Assembly: GCA_016789745.1 (NCBI GenBank)
Contig: JAEUQF010000109.1
Location: 1-40,154, forward strand
Origin: Bryobacterales bacterium
Lineage (GTDB): Bacteria > Acidobacteriota > Terriglobia > Bryobacterales > Bryobacteraceae
DNA: 40,154 bases
Direction: 5' to 3'
Part shown: in pieces, positions 31,507 through 40,093 of the stretch
How positions within the stretch are numbered: the first letter of the stretch is position 1
Layout of the letters: each line of letters opens with the position of its first letter
Program-made: the position numbers and the translations under genes
The notes under the pieces: model-generated
Seen by the model: the letters and a program-made list of their open reading frames with translations, nothing else
Database searches by the model: none
What the model was told of the DNA's origin: nothing

Positions 31507-33675
31507 TTACGGATTCTGCTGCGCCGGGTAGCGGATGACAGTGAGGTTGCGAAGCGAGATGGTCTCGCCCGTTGTCCCCGACATCTGTCCCTGCAGCGCC
31601 ACCTGGATGGCACCAGCCGGTGCAGCGCCGCTCATGCGGCCTGCGGCAGGGGCGCCGGTGCCGGCCCAGCTTTGCCAGGAGGCATACACCGAGGCGCCCT
31701 GCGGCAACGCGTCTACACGTCCGGCGGCGCCTGCTTCGGTTCCAGCCAGGCTGCCAGTCATCAACGTCAGGGTGCCCCATTTCAAGGCCATGCTGAAGGC
31801 CATGGTGGAGCCTTCATGGGACAGGTCGTAGCGCACCTCGAAGCGGTCGCCCGTACGGACCATGCCCACCGGAATGGTGCACGTGCCGAGGTTGGCCAAC
31901 GTGGTGGAACTGGTAGCGGCGCCGATCATGGAGCAGATCACCTGTGGTTGCGGGTGAGTCTGTGCCGATTCCCTGGTCTTGCGCGCGTGTTCGGCGTTGT
32001 TGAACCAAGCGTCCCCATTGGCCAGCGTAGTCGGGTCGGTAGTGGACCCACTATCTTGCCACGCGGCGCTGGTGGAAGTGGATGTCGCTTTTACGCGCGA
32101 GGCCCATAGGCTGCCATCCTGCTCGATGCGGGCCAGGTCAGCACCGGCGAAGTTCATCCATCGGGTGAGCGCCGTGTTCGCCTGGTTTTCTCCGGCCTTG
32201 ATGTTGACGGTAGTCCGGCCAGTGCTGGAAGCCCCGTCGAATACCGTGAGAGTGGCGTCGGGTGAGGCCGTGCCCACACCCAAGCGGCGTTCGGCGTTGT
32301 TCCAGAACATGCCGTTGATGTTGTGTGTGAGGACCCCGTTGCTATCGGAGAAGGTCACGGCGCCGGCCGGGAATCCTGTGAACAGACAGGCGTTCCAGAC
32401 CACGTCCAGCCCGTTCGAGATCAGGCAGCGATTGGGAGCGCCCAGTGGCAGCCGGCTCCACAGCGTGGGGCTGGTGCCGAGGCCGACGATCAGGTCGCCG
32501 CGGACCGCACTGCCCGCATTAGTGTCCTGATGCGCGCTACCGAGCAGCGGGTGCTGCGACGGCGGACGGGCATTCGTGAGCCGGTTGTCCATGTCGGTGA
32601 CAAAACGGTTGTTCATCGATGGGGACCCGGCGGTTCCGGTCAGGGCCGCCTTCTGGTCGGCCGTGGGGTCATTGCTGTTGCTGTGGGTTGGGAAGGACAA
32701 GGCCAACTTGCTTTCCTCAATCCCCGCGCTCGAAGCGATATGGGAGTTGGCGATGGCGCCGGCGGCGATGGACGGCGCCGGGAAGTAGCCGGCCAGGGCC
32801 CCACCCGCTTCGCCCCCCACCTGGCCCGCGCTCGCGCCCAAACGGTAGTTGGCGGTCACCAGATCCCCCGATTGCGGGATGCTGCCGCTCAGAAAGGTAA
32901 TTACGTTGTTCGCCAGCGTATAGTCGACATTGCTTCGTTGCAGGAGTCCGTTGCGGAACACCTGCAGGCTGGCAGCCGGGCTGGGCGGATTGGCGAGCGT
33001 GAACGCGGCGTTGGTGCCGTTGATGTTGCCCGCGGGTACTTCGCTATCGACAAAGGCTGGCCCGCTGGAGCCGCTCCCGCAGGTGCCGGAGGTGCCGTTG
33101 ACGCGCACGCAGTCGGTCGGTTCGCCCGCGGCGGCGTCCAAGTCGCCGTCGGCGTTGATCACAGCCGCCCGCGACGGGATGTAGCCGATCCCCTTCTTGG
33201 CACGAGCGTTCAGTTCTTCCGGCAGCCCCGTGACTTCGGCGATGGTGACATCGGCCGCGGTAGTGGGGCTGGATAACTGGCCCATGGTTGGGGGCCCGAC
33301 CAGCCGGATATCACGGAGTTTCAGCGACGCGGTGCTGGGCCGCACGCCCCAGTATTCGGTGGTTTGGACGCGGCCGTTCACCATGTAGCGGACCAGGTAG
33401 TACGCACCTACCGAGGCGGTGGTGGTTGGCACCAAGGCCGTCTTGAGCAGGCCGTTCACGACCTGGACATTCTTGCTGTAGGCTGCGACAGTGGAGTTGT
33501 CCGCGGCCAGAAAACTGCGCCATTCGATTCGGATGGTGCCGCTGAACCGCTGCCCGTCGGCACGGTAAACGACATCTTCGATCGTTGTTGTTTGGATCTG
33601 CCCGGCGACGTTCCCCACGCTGCCGAGTGTCAGGACCACAGCCAACAGCTGGGTCCCGAGGTTGCTTCGATTCAT
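31507..33675 (-). CDS. Large secreted tail-fibre-like protein
   Basis: This 722-residue protein has a signal peptide (MNRSNLGTQLLAVVLTLG to about residue 25). The N-terminal about 130 residues form a beta-rich domain. A low-complexity Ser/Ala/Gly/Thr-rich middle follows, with phage tail-fibre-like stretches such as FVTDMDNRLTNARPPSQHP and GSAVRGDLIVGLG. The segment ERRLGVGTASPDATLTVFDG resembles the LGIGT-SP repeats that precede intramolecular-chaperone tips in tail spikes, but I see no S74 chaperone. The C-terminal about 130 residues look like a beta-sandwich ending TVIRYPAQQNP. It is probably a trimeric or fibrous surface protein. A hairpin abuts its SD (GGGAGG). The pilin gene lies 133 nt downstream. 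Confidence 0.75.
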   Translation of the reverse strand: MNRSNLGTQLLAVVLTLGSVGNVAGQIQTTTIEDVVYRADGQRFSGTIRIEWRSFLAADNSTVAAYSKNVQVVNGLLKTALVPTTTASVGAYYLVRYMVNGRVQTTEYWGVRPSTASLKLRDIRLVGPPTMGQLSSPTTAADVTIAEVTGLPEELNARAKKGIGYIPSRAAVINADGDLDAAAGEPTDCVRVNGTSGTCGSGSSGPAFVDSEVPAGNINGTNAAFTLANPPSPAASLQVFRNGLLQRSNVDYTLANNVITFLSGSIPQSGDLVTANYRLGASAGQVGGEAGGALAGYFPAPSIAAGAIANSHIASSAGIEESKLALSFPTHSNSNDPTADQKAALTGTAGSPSMNNRFVTDMDNRLTNARPPSQHPLLGSAHQDTNAGSAVRGDLIVGLGTSPTLWSRLPLGAPNRCLISNGLDVVWNACLFTGFPAGAVTFSDSNGVLTHNINGMFWNNAERRLGVGTASPDATLTVFDGASSTGRTTVNIKAGENQANTALTRWMNFAGADLARIEQDGSLWASRVKATSTSTSAAWQDSGSTTDPTTLANGDAWFNNAEHARKTRESAQTHPQPQVICSMIGAATSSTTLANLGTCTIPVGMVRTGDRFEVRYDLSHEGSTMAFSMALKWGTLTLMTGSLAGTEAGAAGRVDALPQGASVYASWQSWAGTGAPAAGRMSGAAPAGAIQVALQGQMSGTTGETISLRNLTVIRYPAQQNP

Positions 33676-33692
33676 TGTTTGTTCTGCCTCCC

Positions 33693-33708
33693 GGGTGAGG
33701 ACTCACCC
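33693..33708 (-). promoter_or_regulatory. Hairpin abutting the ribosome-binding site of the tail-fibre-like gene
   Basis: On the minus strand GGGTGAG and CTCACCC pair as a perfect 7-bp stem around 2 nt, followed directly by CGGGAGG, the likely SD, about 11 nt from the ATG at 33675. Outer CC/GG pairs could extend the stem. Its position suggests control of ribosome access. No clear promoter was found in the rest of the gap to 33880. Confidence 0.4.
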
Positions 33709-33889
33709 CGGTTCGAGGCTAGAGGGCGGGATGGCAGGACCTGCCTGTTCAGACCGGGCCATTTGAGAGTAACTGCTTCATTTCCATTGCTTTGGCAGGA
33801 TTGCGTGGGCGCCGGAACGGCCTTTGCCACTCCACAAAATCCGACACCCTCCCTGCGCCTGACCCGGCGCCCGCTATACAATGACCGGC

Positions 33890-34888
33890 ATGCGACCTGT
33901 TCTCTCGTGTGTGCTTGTGGTCCTGGCCGGCTGCGCCGCGCCGCCCAGGGAATCCGCCAGGACCGATGCCCCAGCGCAGCCCGCCGCCGCAGGGCAGGCC
34001 GAGGCCCGCGCCGCCACAATCCTGGCCTTCAATGAAGGGCCTACGGTGGACGCGGCCGGCAACGTCTACTTCACCGAAACGGTATTCGAACGCATCATCA
34101 AGATGCGCCCTGACGGCACGGTTACTGTTTTTCGTGAGAACAGCAATGCCGCTAACGGGTTGCTGATCGACAACGCAGGCCGGTTGCTGGCTTGTGAGGG
34201 CTCGGGGGCGCGCCGGATCATTGCCGAAGGCGCCAAGCCCGCCGACTCAGGCCTGAAGCCGCGTGTCACCCGGACAGACCTGACGACCGGCAAAGTAGAA
34301 GTGCTGGCCGATGGCTACGAGGGCAAGCCCTTCGACAAGCCGAACGACATCACGATGGACAATCGAGGCCGTCTGTATTTCACCGATCTGCCGGGTGGGG
34401 CGGTGTACCGCATCGATACCGACCGCAAGTTGACGCGCCTGCTGACGCGTCCGGAGATCCAGCGGCCGAACGGAATCTCGATTTCACCCGATGACAAGAC
34501 GCTATACCTGGTGGAGGCCAATCAGGCCGAAGGCGGGGCGCGGATGATTCGCGCCTATAATTTGAACGACGACGGCTCGCTGGCGAACATGCGCGTGTTC
34601 CACAATTTCTATCCCGGACGCAGTGCCGACGGCGTGTGCATGGATAGCGCGGGGAACCTGCATGCGGTGGCGGGCCTGCACCAGAGGCGCGGCAGCAGTG
34701 AGACGCTGGACACCAAGCCGGGTGTGCATGTCTTCTCGCCGCAGGGAAAGCTGCTGCGCTACATCCCGATTCCGGAAGACACCGTCACTAATTGCGCCTT
34801 TGGCGGGCCGGATCGGAAGACCCTGTATGTGACGGCGGGCAAGGGGTTGTACCAAGTGCCGGTGGAGACGCCGGGAACGACGCGCTGA
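33890..34888 (+). CDS. SMP-30/gluconolactonase-like lipoprotein
   Basis: This six-bladed beta-propeller protein is 332 residues long from ATG 33890, which gives a clean lipoprotein signal (MRPVLSCVLVVLAGC, Cys15); an ATG three codons upstream is possible. The metal site typical of gluconolactonase and SMP-30 is present: Glu49 (FNEGP), Asn152 (KPNDI), Asn194 (RPNGI) and Asp247 (SADGV). It should hydrolyse a sugar lactone or related ester at the outer face of a membrane. There is no SD. TATACA lies at 33875-33880, which would put the transcript start at or near the ATG, so a leaderless message is possible. The gene is convergent with the next one, the two stops forming TGATCA. Confidence 0.9.
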   Translation: MRPVLSCVLVVLAGCAAPPRESARTDAPAQPAAAGQAEARAATILAFNEGPTVDAAGNVYFTETVFERIIKMRPDGTVTVFRENSNAANGLLIDNAGRLLACEGSGARRIIAEGAKPADSGLKPRVTRTDLTTGKVEVLADGYEGKPFDKPNDITMDNRGRLYFTDLPGGAVYRIDTDRKLTRLLTRPEIQRPNGISISPDDKTLYLVEANQAEGGARMIRAYNLNDDGSLANMRVFHNFYPGRSADGVCMDSAGNLHAVAGLHQRRGSSETLDTKPGVHVFSPQGKLLRYIPIPEDTVTNCAFGGPDRKTLYVTAGKGLYQVPVETPGTTR

Positions 34889-36679
34889 TCAGAAGATGAC
34901 GGCAAGTCCCCCGCGAAGAGCGCGGGGCGAATGGATCAGCTGCATGCGGCGGCCGTCAGGCAACTGCAGGGGCTGATACCCCTGTGCCAGGAGGTTGCGA
35001 ACGTCGATGGTGGCTTCCAGTTTGCCGTGCATGCCCATGGAGGGCATCGGCTGACGGAAATGCAGATTGAGCCCGCGTTCCGGGTTCATGCGCTGGGTCA
35101 GGTAGAAGTGGCCGGGGGTGAGGGAACTCCCGTTCATGAACTGGTAGCTGGAGGAGAGCCGCGTTCCCAGGCCCGGAATCGCACCCGTGACACGGACCAT
35201 GGCCCAATGCCGGTTCTTCGGCGCCAGGATCGAGCGCAGTTCCTGTGCGTCGCCCGCCGTGAGGTTGTCTCGGGTAGCTTCCAGAACCCCAGTGCTGCCG
35301 TAGCCGAGAGTCGCGTTCCAGTTGTCGCCAAAGGCCTGCTGGATGGAGGCGACGTAGCCGCGCGTCTGGAAGCTGCCCGCGTTGAAGATGCTGGCGCGGG
35401 AGAACATATCGGCTACCAACTCACCCTGGGAAAACGTGCTGGTATCGCCGACGGCCGACAGTGCCGCGTTGCTGGTGGATTCGCTGTAGACGGCGGCGTG
35501 GATGCTCCGGCTGCCCAGTTTCTTGCTATAGCCGATCTCGTAGTTCCGAGCCCGCTGGAGCATGGCGCGGCCGCCGCGTGCCGAAACACGGGGGAAAAGG
35601 GATACGTAGGAGAGTTCCCGCTGGTGCTCGACATCCAGGGTGGAGCCTGTCTGTGCGTAAAGCTGTGTTGGCGGCAGGCCGGAACTGTAGCCGAACTCCA
35701 CGACGCCCCAGCCTTCCAGGTCATAGGCGGCCTTGGCGTAGGGCGAGAAGAAGTTCACACGGTCCAGGTACTGCACCGATTCGAGCGACGCGCCGTAGGT
35801 AATGAGCAGGTTTTCGGTAGCCTGCAACTGGTCGCTCATGCCGATGGACATCGTGCTAAGCGACGGAAGGCTTTGGGCGCGGCCGGTAAGTGCCTCTCCC
35901 GCGCGCCCGGCCAGGAAGATCTGACGCATCGTTACCGAAACTTCCGGGGATCGGCCGTCCGAATCGCGGCGGCTGTAAATGGTGCTGAACCCGGCGGTCG
36001 GATTGCCGGAGGCCGAGGCGTAGCCGAGGTTGCCGAGCAGTTCGATATGGTTGTTGCCTAGGACGGAGGTAGCGACGGCGAAGGCAGTGCCGAGGTCCGG
36101 TTGGCTGCCGAGGGTGGGCGGCTGGGCGCTGTCACCGGCCGATACACGAACGATGCCGCGCGTGTGGGTGAACATCGAAGTGCCTTCCGCTGTATACTGT
36201 GGTGCCGGATCGCGTTCCGTTGTAAGGCGTAGGATGGGACGGGTAGCCAGCGAGCCGCGCAGGGTCCATTTCCAATCGTCATGCATCATGCCCTGTTTGA
36301 GCGGCATGGAGTAGACCAGTTCGACAGTGGACAGTAGGCCCGCCATGTTTACGGACATCACGCGGCGGATGCCCGGCTGGACCCCGATATTGGTGCGCAT
36401 GGCCGGCACGAAGCTGGCCAGGGTCACCCGTAAGCTATAAAAATCAGAAGGGAGCGAGGCGAATTCGAAGGCCCCGCGCTCGTCGGTGAGCAGCCTGCCC
36501 ACCTGGCGGTCCAAACGATTGAACAAGGTGACCGTGGCACCCATCTGGGGGATGCCAAAGGCATTGCTGACGACACCTGCGATGCTGCCGGTGAGGCTCT
36601 GGGGCGCAGCCACGGCGGGCAGCGACAGCCAGGGAGCCGCGATCAGCAAAACAGGAATAGTCTTCCAATTCATAGGCAA
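34889..36679 (-). CDS. Outer-membrane barrel protein with N-terminal carboxypeptidase-regulatory-like domain
   Basis: This 596-residue protein has a signal peptide ending near AVAAPQ and a CarboxypepD-reg-like beta domain (about 28-105, SIAGVVSNAFGIPQMGATVTL to SDFYSLRVTLASF). The remainder is mostly alternating beta strands and ends in Phe (GGLAVIF), as outer-membrane barrels do. No TonB plug (LNGRNF-type) is visible, so it is a shorter relative of the receptor at 9792-12977 and probably not a full TonB-dependent transporter. The start may be TTG at 36679, with GAGGG 5 nt upstream, or ATG at 36673. It lies 36 nt downstream of the GWxTD gene, likely in the same transcript. Confidence 0.82.
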   Translation of the reverse strand: MPMNWKTIPVLLIAAPWLSLPAVAAPQSLTGSIAGVVSNAFGIPQMGATVTLFNRLDRQVGRLLTDERGAFEFASLPSDFYSLRVTLASFVPAMRTNIGVQPGIRRVMSVNMAGLLSTVELVYSMPLKQGMMHDDWKWTLRGSLATRPILRLTTERDPAPQYTAEGTSMFTHTRGIVRVSAGDSAQPPTLGSQPDLGTAFAVATSVLGNNHIELLGNLGYASASGNPTAGFSTIYSRRDSDGRSPEVSVTMRQIFLAGRAGEALTGRAQSLPSLSTMSIGMSDQLQATENLLITYGASLESVQYLDRVNFFSPYAKAAYDLEGWGVVEFGYSSGLPPTQLYAQTGSTLDVEHQRELSYVSLFPRVSARGGRAMLQRARNYEIGYSKKLGSRSIHAAVYSESTSNAALSAVGDTSTFSQGELVADMFSRASIFNAGSFQTRGYVASIQQAFGDNWNATLGYGSTGVLEATRDNLTAGDAQELRSILAPKNRHWAMVRVTGAIPGLGTRLSSSYQFMNGSSLTPGHFYLTQRMNPERGLNLHFRQPMPSMGMHGKLEATIDVRNLLAQGYQPLQLPDGRRMQLIHSPRALRGGLAVIF

Positions 36680-36715
36680 ACGAGCCCTCGGTTGCCGCCT
36701 GGTTGGGCGGGCTGC

Positions 36716-38389
36716 TTAAACAACCGTAAACATGGCTTGCGGGGTGAGCGTCTGGTTGCCAACCTTATCGCTAACCTTCATCCGCAACATATACTGGCCG
36801 GGCTCCATGTTCTGCAGCGGCAGGATCTTTTCAATCACAACCTGCTGCGGGTTGGCCCCGGTAATTGTGTCCAACTCTTCGCTAAAATCGAAGATCTTTT
36901 CGTTGGTACCCTGTTTCACCACTTCGTACTCGACGGTGCCGGAAGGCTTGCGGGTCTTCTCGTCCGCTCCGAAGTTGTACAGCTGCAAGTAGATGCCCAT
37001 CTTTTCGTCGCGGCGGAAGGTTTCGCCAACACGCGGACGAACCTTGGTTGAACCAATTACGAACTGGCCGGTACCGATGCTGCGGCTGGGCACCTTTTCG
37101 ATGACGTCCGCCAACACCAGGGAACTGCTACCCAGCTTCTCTTCGTCGTAACGCGGGACGTGCAGCGCCATTTCGTAGTTGTTCATGTTGCCGCCGTTGA
37201 TATCCTTCACCACAACATTGAGGCGATAAGTGCCCGGGGGCAGCGGCACAGACTTCTGGTAGAGCGAACTGCCCTTGGTGGCCTGCTGGGTCAGTTCGGC
37301 GGGGAACTCGACCGTTACCACGTCTTCAAACACGTTCACCACCCGGCGGGCCATGGAAGTGACCCGGGCGTACACGTTGACCACGCCCTTCGAAACCCCA
37401 TCGGTCTGCTTATACTGCAGATCCTTCTTATCCAGCTGGATGGTGAGGTTGGTCAGAATGGTGGAACTGGTCAGGCGCATGAAGTCGGCCCGAACCTTCA
37501 TCGGCAGCACGTTGTACCGGATTGTGGAGGAGACGGCTGCCTCCAGATCCTTGAATTTCACGGCGGGCGGCTTCTGCAACAGCGTGTACTGTTGCAGACG
37601 TTCGAACTGGTTCATGCGGGCCGGCAGCGGCTGCGTGCCCGTGCCCAGGCGCGTACCATCGGTGCGGCTGAAGCGGTCCGTCTTCGAGGCCAGGCCCATC
37701 TGTTCCATCAGGGTCAGACCGGCGTTCGGTACCATCAACAGGGCGTCTTTTTCCGACGGATCCATCGTCATGCGGTATTCGCCGGTCATGGTGGTGTCGA
37801 CGAATTCGATGATGATGTCCGAGCCTATGCCTTCAATCCAGCGGTAGCGCCACTTGGCGAAGGGGAATGTCGACGTGGTGCCGCCGCCTTCTTCGAACGG
37901 GCGCTCGTAGGTGCCGCCGGACGGGTGATCTTCAATTTCGTCAGGCGGGCCGAAGGTGATGTAGATGCGGCCGCGGTCCGCCTTCCAGCCTGGGATACCG
38001 GAGGCAAACCGCTCATTCGCATAGGCGATACGGCGGTAATGCTCTTCCTTGAACTCGTTTTCCTGAGAATCCGGCGTCGGGTCACGGCGCAGCCAGAACT
38101 GTTCGATGAACTGCTCGCGTTCCTCGTCGGTATTCAGGTTGCGGAACGCCTTCCGCTCCTCGTCCGTGATGATGTAGGTAACGTCCTCGTTAAGCCACTT
38201 GCGATACGGAGTTTCCAACTCCTTACGGAGTTTCTCCTCGCGCCGCTTGCGCTCTTTTTCCGACATCGGCTTGGCGACCGTCTCGCGGTCGGCCGAAGCC
38301 TGCGGTTTCTTCTTGTCCGCCGCCTGCGCCGGCATGGCCAGCGTCAATGCGGACCCCAGACTGAAAACGGTAAGCGCTTTGGACAACAT
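36716..38389 (-). CDS. GWxTD-domain protein
   Basis: This 557-residue exported protein has a signal peptide (about 1-23) and a charged, helical Lys/Arg/Glu-rich stretch (40-60). The GWxTD domain follows: KWLNEDVTYIITDEERKAF (64-82), FWLRRDPTPDSQENEFKEEH and the hallmark GWKADRGRIYITFGPPDEIE (about 134-153). The C-terminal half consists of beta-sandwich segments (TYRLNVVVKDINGGN, GQYMLRMKVSDKVGNQTL). The family is typical of Acidobacteriota and some related phyla and has no assigned function. A strong promoter lies 39-67 nt upstream of the start. Confidence 0.94.
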   Translation of the reverse strand: MLSKALTVFSLGSALTLAMPAQAADKKKPQASADRETVAKPMSEKERKRREEKLRKELETPYRKWLNEDVTYIITDEERKAFRNLNTDEEREQFIEQFWLRRDPTPDSQENEFKEEHYRRIAYANERFASGIPGWKADRGRIYITFGPPDEIEDHPSGGTYERPFEEGGGTTSTFPFAKWRYRWIEGIGSDIIIEFVDTTMTGEYRMTMDPSEKDALLMVPNAGLTLMEQMGLASKTDRFSRTDGTRLGTGTQPLPARMNQFERLQQYTLLQKPPAVKFKDLEAAVSSTIRYNVLPMKVRADFMRLTSSTILTNLTIQLDKKDLQYKQTDGVSKGVVNVYARVTSMARRVVNVFEDVVTVEFPAELTQQATKGSSLYQKSVPLPPGTYRLNVVVKDINGGNMNNYEMALHVPRYDEEKLGSSSLVLADVIEKVPSRSIGTGQFVIGSTKVRPRVGETFRRDEKMGIYLQLYNFGADEKTRKPSGTVEYEVVKQGTNEKIFDFSEELDTITGANPQQVVIEKILPLQNMEPGQYMLRMKVSDKVGNQTLTPQAMFTVV

Positions 38390-38427
38390 ACGGTACCTAC
38401 TAGACAGACGTCCTCAAACTAACCTCA

Positions 38428-38456
38428 ATTCTAGTTCCGTCAATAGAGAGCGTCAA
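38428..38456 (-). promoter_or_regulatory. Sigma70-like promoter of the GWxTD gene
   Basis: On the minus strand TTGACG (38451-38456), a 17-nt spacer and TAGAAT (38428-38433) give 5 of 6 matches at both boxes with ideal spacing. The predicted start is near 38421, leaving a leader of about 32 nt. A second TTGACG lies inside the spacer (11 nt further on) and probably has no role. Confidence 0.75.
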
Positions 38457-38542
38457 GGCGCCTCTTCGGGCACGGAATTCGATGCGACTATCGGATGCGC
38501 CAAATGGTGTTTCGGTTTCCCCGATTTGACGCCCTATCCGGA

Positions 38543-40093
38543 CTATTTCTCCCACTGTGCCAGTCGATACGGAGTGGTGGTCATCTGGATCCCCGGCGTG
38601 CTCACCCGGTCCACCACGGTATCTCCTTCCATCACTTCAAAATCCACGTCATGGACCTTGAACGGGCCGTCGCTGCCAAGAGTGCGCAGTTTGGCCGCCG
38701 ATAGCGGCACGGTCAACCGCTGCCGGCCGGGCATCAGTCTTCCCATACCCTCGGCCTGGAAGGAAGCTTTATTGGGAGCGGTAACGGTGAACCTGACCCG
38801 ATAGGTGCCCGGCTGTACCACCTGGAGTTCGTGGTGGATGTCCAGGCGATCCAGTTGCGCGTTGCCGTTGCTATCGGCCGCCTGCTCCCATAACCCAAGG
38901 AACTGCGCCGTCATCGGCTTCACGGCGATCGGCTGCGTCTTTGCTTCCACCCGGAACGGGTTGCCCTCCACGGTTTCGCCCGAAGCCGTCACCATCAGTT
39001 GCAGCGTGCCCTCCCGTTCCGGTTGGAAGTACGACCGGAAGACCAGATCCATGCCCCAGCCGAAGTGCATCGGCAGCATCCGCCGCACCGCCGGCGAGCC
39101 GTCGCTGGGCTGATATTCGGCGCGTACCTGAAATTGCAGCTGTCGCCGCACCGGTTCGCCATCGAACTCCAGACCCACCGGGACACTATCGCCGACATGC
39201 AACGGGCCGGGAATGGGCTGGATCTGCATGCGGACCTCGGCCTTTCGGGTGGGGCCGGCGCGCTCGATGATGTCGTAGGAGGCCTGCATCAGACGGCCGG
39301 TCGCGATGAACGCCGTCTTTACCTCCGTGCCTTTTTCCGATTCCACGCGAACCTTATATAACCCACGCGGGGCTCGGGGGAAGTTGATGACGTGATGGAT
39401 TCCGGGATCGGGCAGAAAGAAGCCGGAGATCGTAAACATGCCGCCCGGCGCGTCAAGCGAGGTGGGATTGTCTGTCACGCGCCAGCGGGTGCCCACGCCG
39501 GTTGCATTCTTCTGCGTGATGATCAGACCCTGTGGCAGCACGACGCTGATCTGGGCGTTTTCATCGGTGACCAGGATATCCAGCGCGGCGCCGTCCTCTT
39601 CGGTCTCCACCTCAAACGTGATTTCTCCTTTGGGTGCCGCTTTCACCGGGCCGCGGAGGATGGTGGGAGCCGCCATCGGCTGCATTCCGCTTCGGAGCGC
39701 AAGGGTGACTTCCGCCGGCCCCTTCAGATCTTTCGGGGTGATCTCGAAGGTGTAGACGCCAGGGCTGGCGAGTTCGCCAAACCGCAGCGTAAGGTTCATC
39801 GGCGCATCGCCGTCGGGCGCATCGACCAGTTTGGCGTCCGGGGCCCAATCGACACCCGCCTTCAGCGCGCTCTCCGCGGTGACGCGTTTCCCCTCAGGGG
39901 TAAGCATCGCTACGTCAATGCGTTGCGACGCCGACCATAGCACCAGCTGATCGTTCATCGCCAGTGGCCGGGGGACATCGATCGAGAGCCGCTGCACCCC
40001 GCCCTGGGGGTCGAGCATCAGCTTCTGCAGTGGCACTTCCTGGGCCATGGCCGGGAGTGCGCCCAGAAATAGCGAGAACCAGAGCAACCGCAT
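38543..40093 (-). CDS. Secreted beta-rich protein of unknown function
   Basis: This 516-residue protein has a signal peptide (MRLLWFSLFLGALPAMAQ). I do not recognise a family. It is almost entirely predicted beta, with several Ig- or PPC-like segments (SPGVYTFEITPKDLKGPAEV, GTYRVRFTVTAPNKASF, GGMFTISGFFLPDPGIHHV). A stretch near 402-413, DSNGNAQLDRLD, resembles a calcium-binding DxNxD-type loop. No catalytic motif is seen. GGGGA lies close to the ATG. It is upstream of, and in the same direction as, the GWxTD gene, separated by 153 nt holding that gene's own promoter. Both encode exported proteins with beta-sandwich parts, so a shared envelope role is possible but unproven. Confidence 0.8.
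   Translation of the reverse strand: MRLLWFSLFLGALPAMAQEVPLQKLMLDPQGGVQRLSIDVPRPLAMNDQLVLWSASQRIDVAMLTPEGKRVTAESALKAGVDWAPDAKLVDAPDGDAPMNLTLRFGELASPGVYTFEITPKDLKGPAEVTLALRSGMQPMAAPTILRGPVKAAPKGEITFEVETEEDGAALDILVTDENAQISVVLPQGLIITQKNATGVGTRWRVTDNPTSLDAPGGMFTISGFFLPDPGIHHVINFPRAPRGLYKVRVESEKGTEVKTAFIATGRLMQASYDIIERAGPTRKAEVRMQIQPIPGPLHVGDSVPVGLEFDGEPVRRQLQFQVRAEYQPSDGSPAVRRMLPMHFGWGMDLVFRSYFQPEREGTLQLMVTASGETVEGNPFRVEAKTQPIAVKPMTAQFLGLWEQAADSNGNAQLDRLDIHHELQVVQPGTYRVRFTVTAPNKASFQAEGMGRLMPGRQRLTVPLSAAKLRTLGSDGPFKVHDVDFEVMEGDTVVDRVSTPGIQMTTTPYRLAQWEK

Noticed and set aside
31507..33675. Prophage remnant based on tail-fibre-like sequence
   Set aside because: The protein has a Sec signal peptide, and there are no capsid, tail, integrase or lysis genes nearby.
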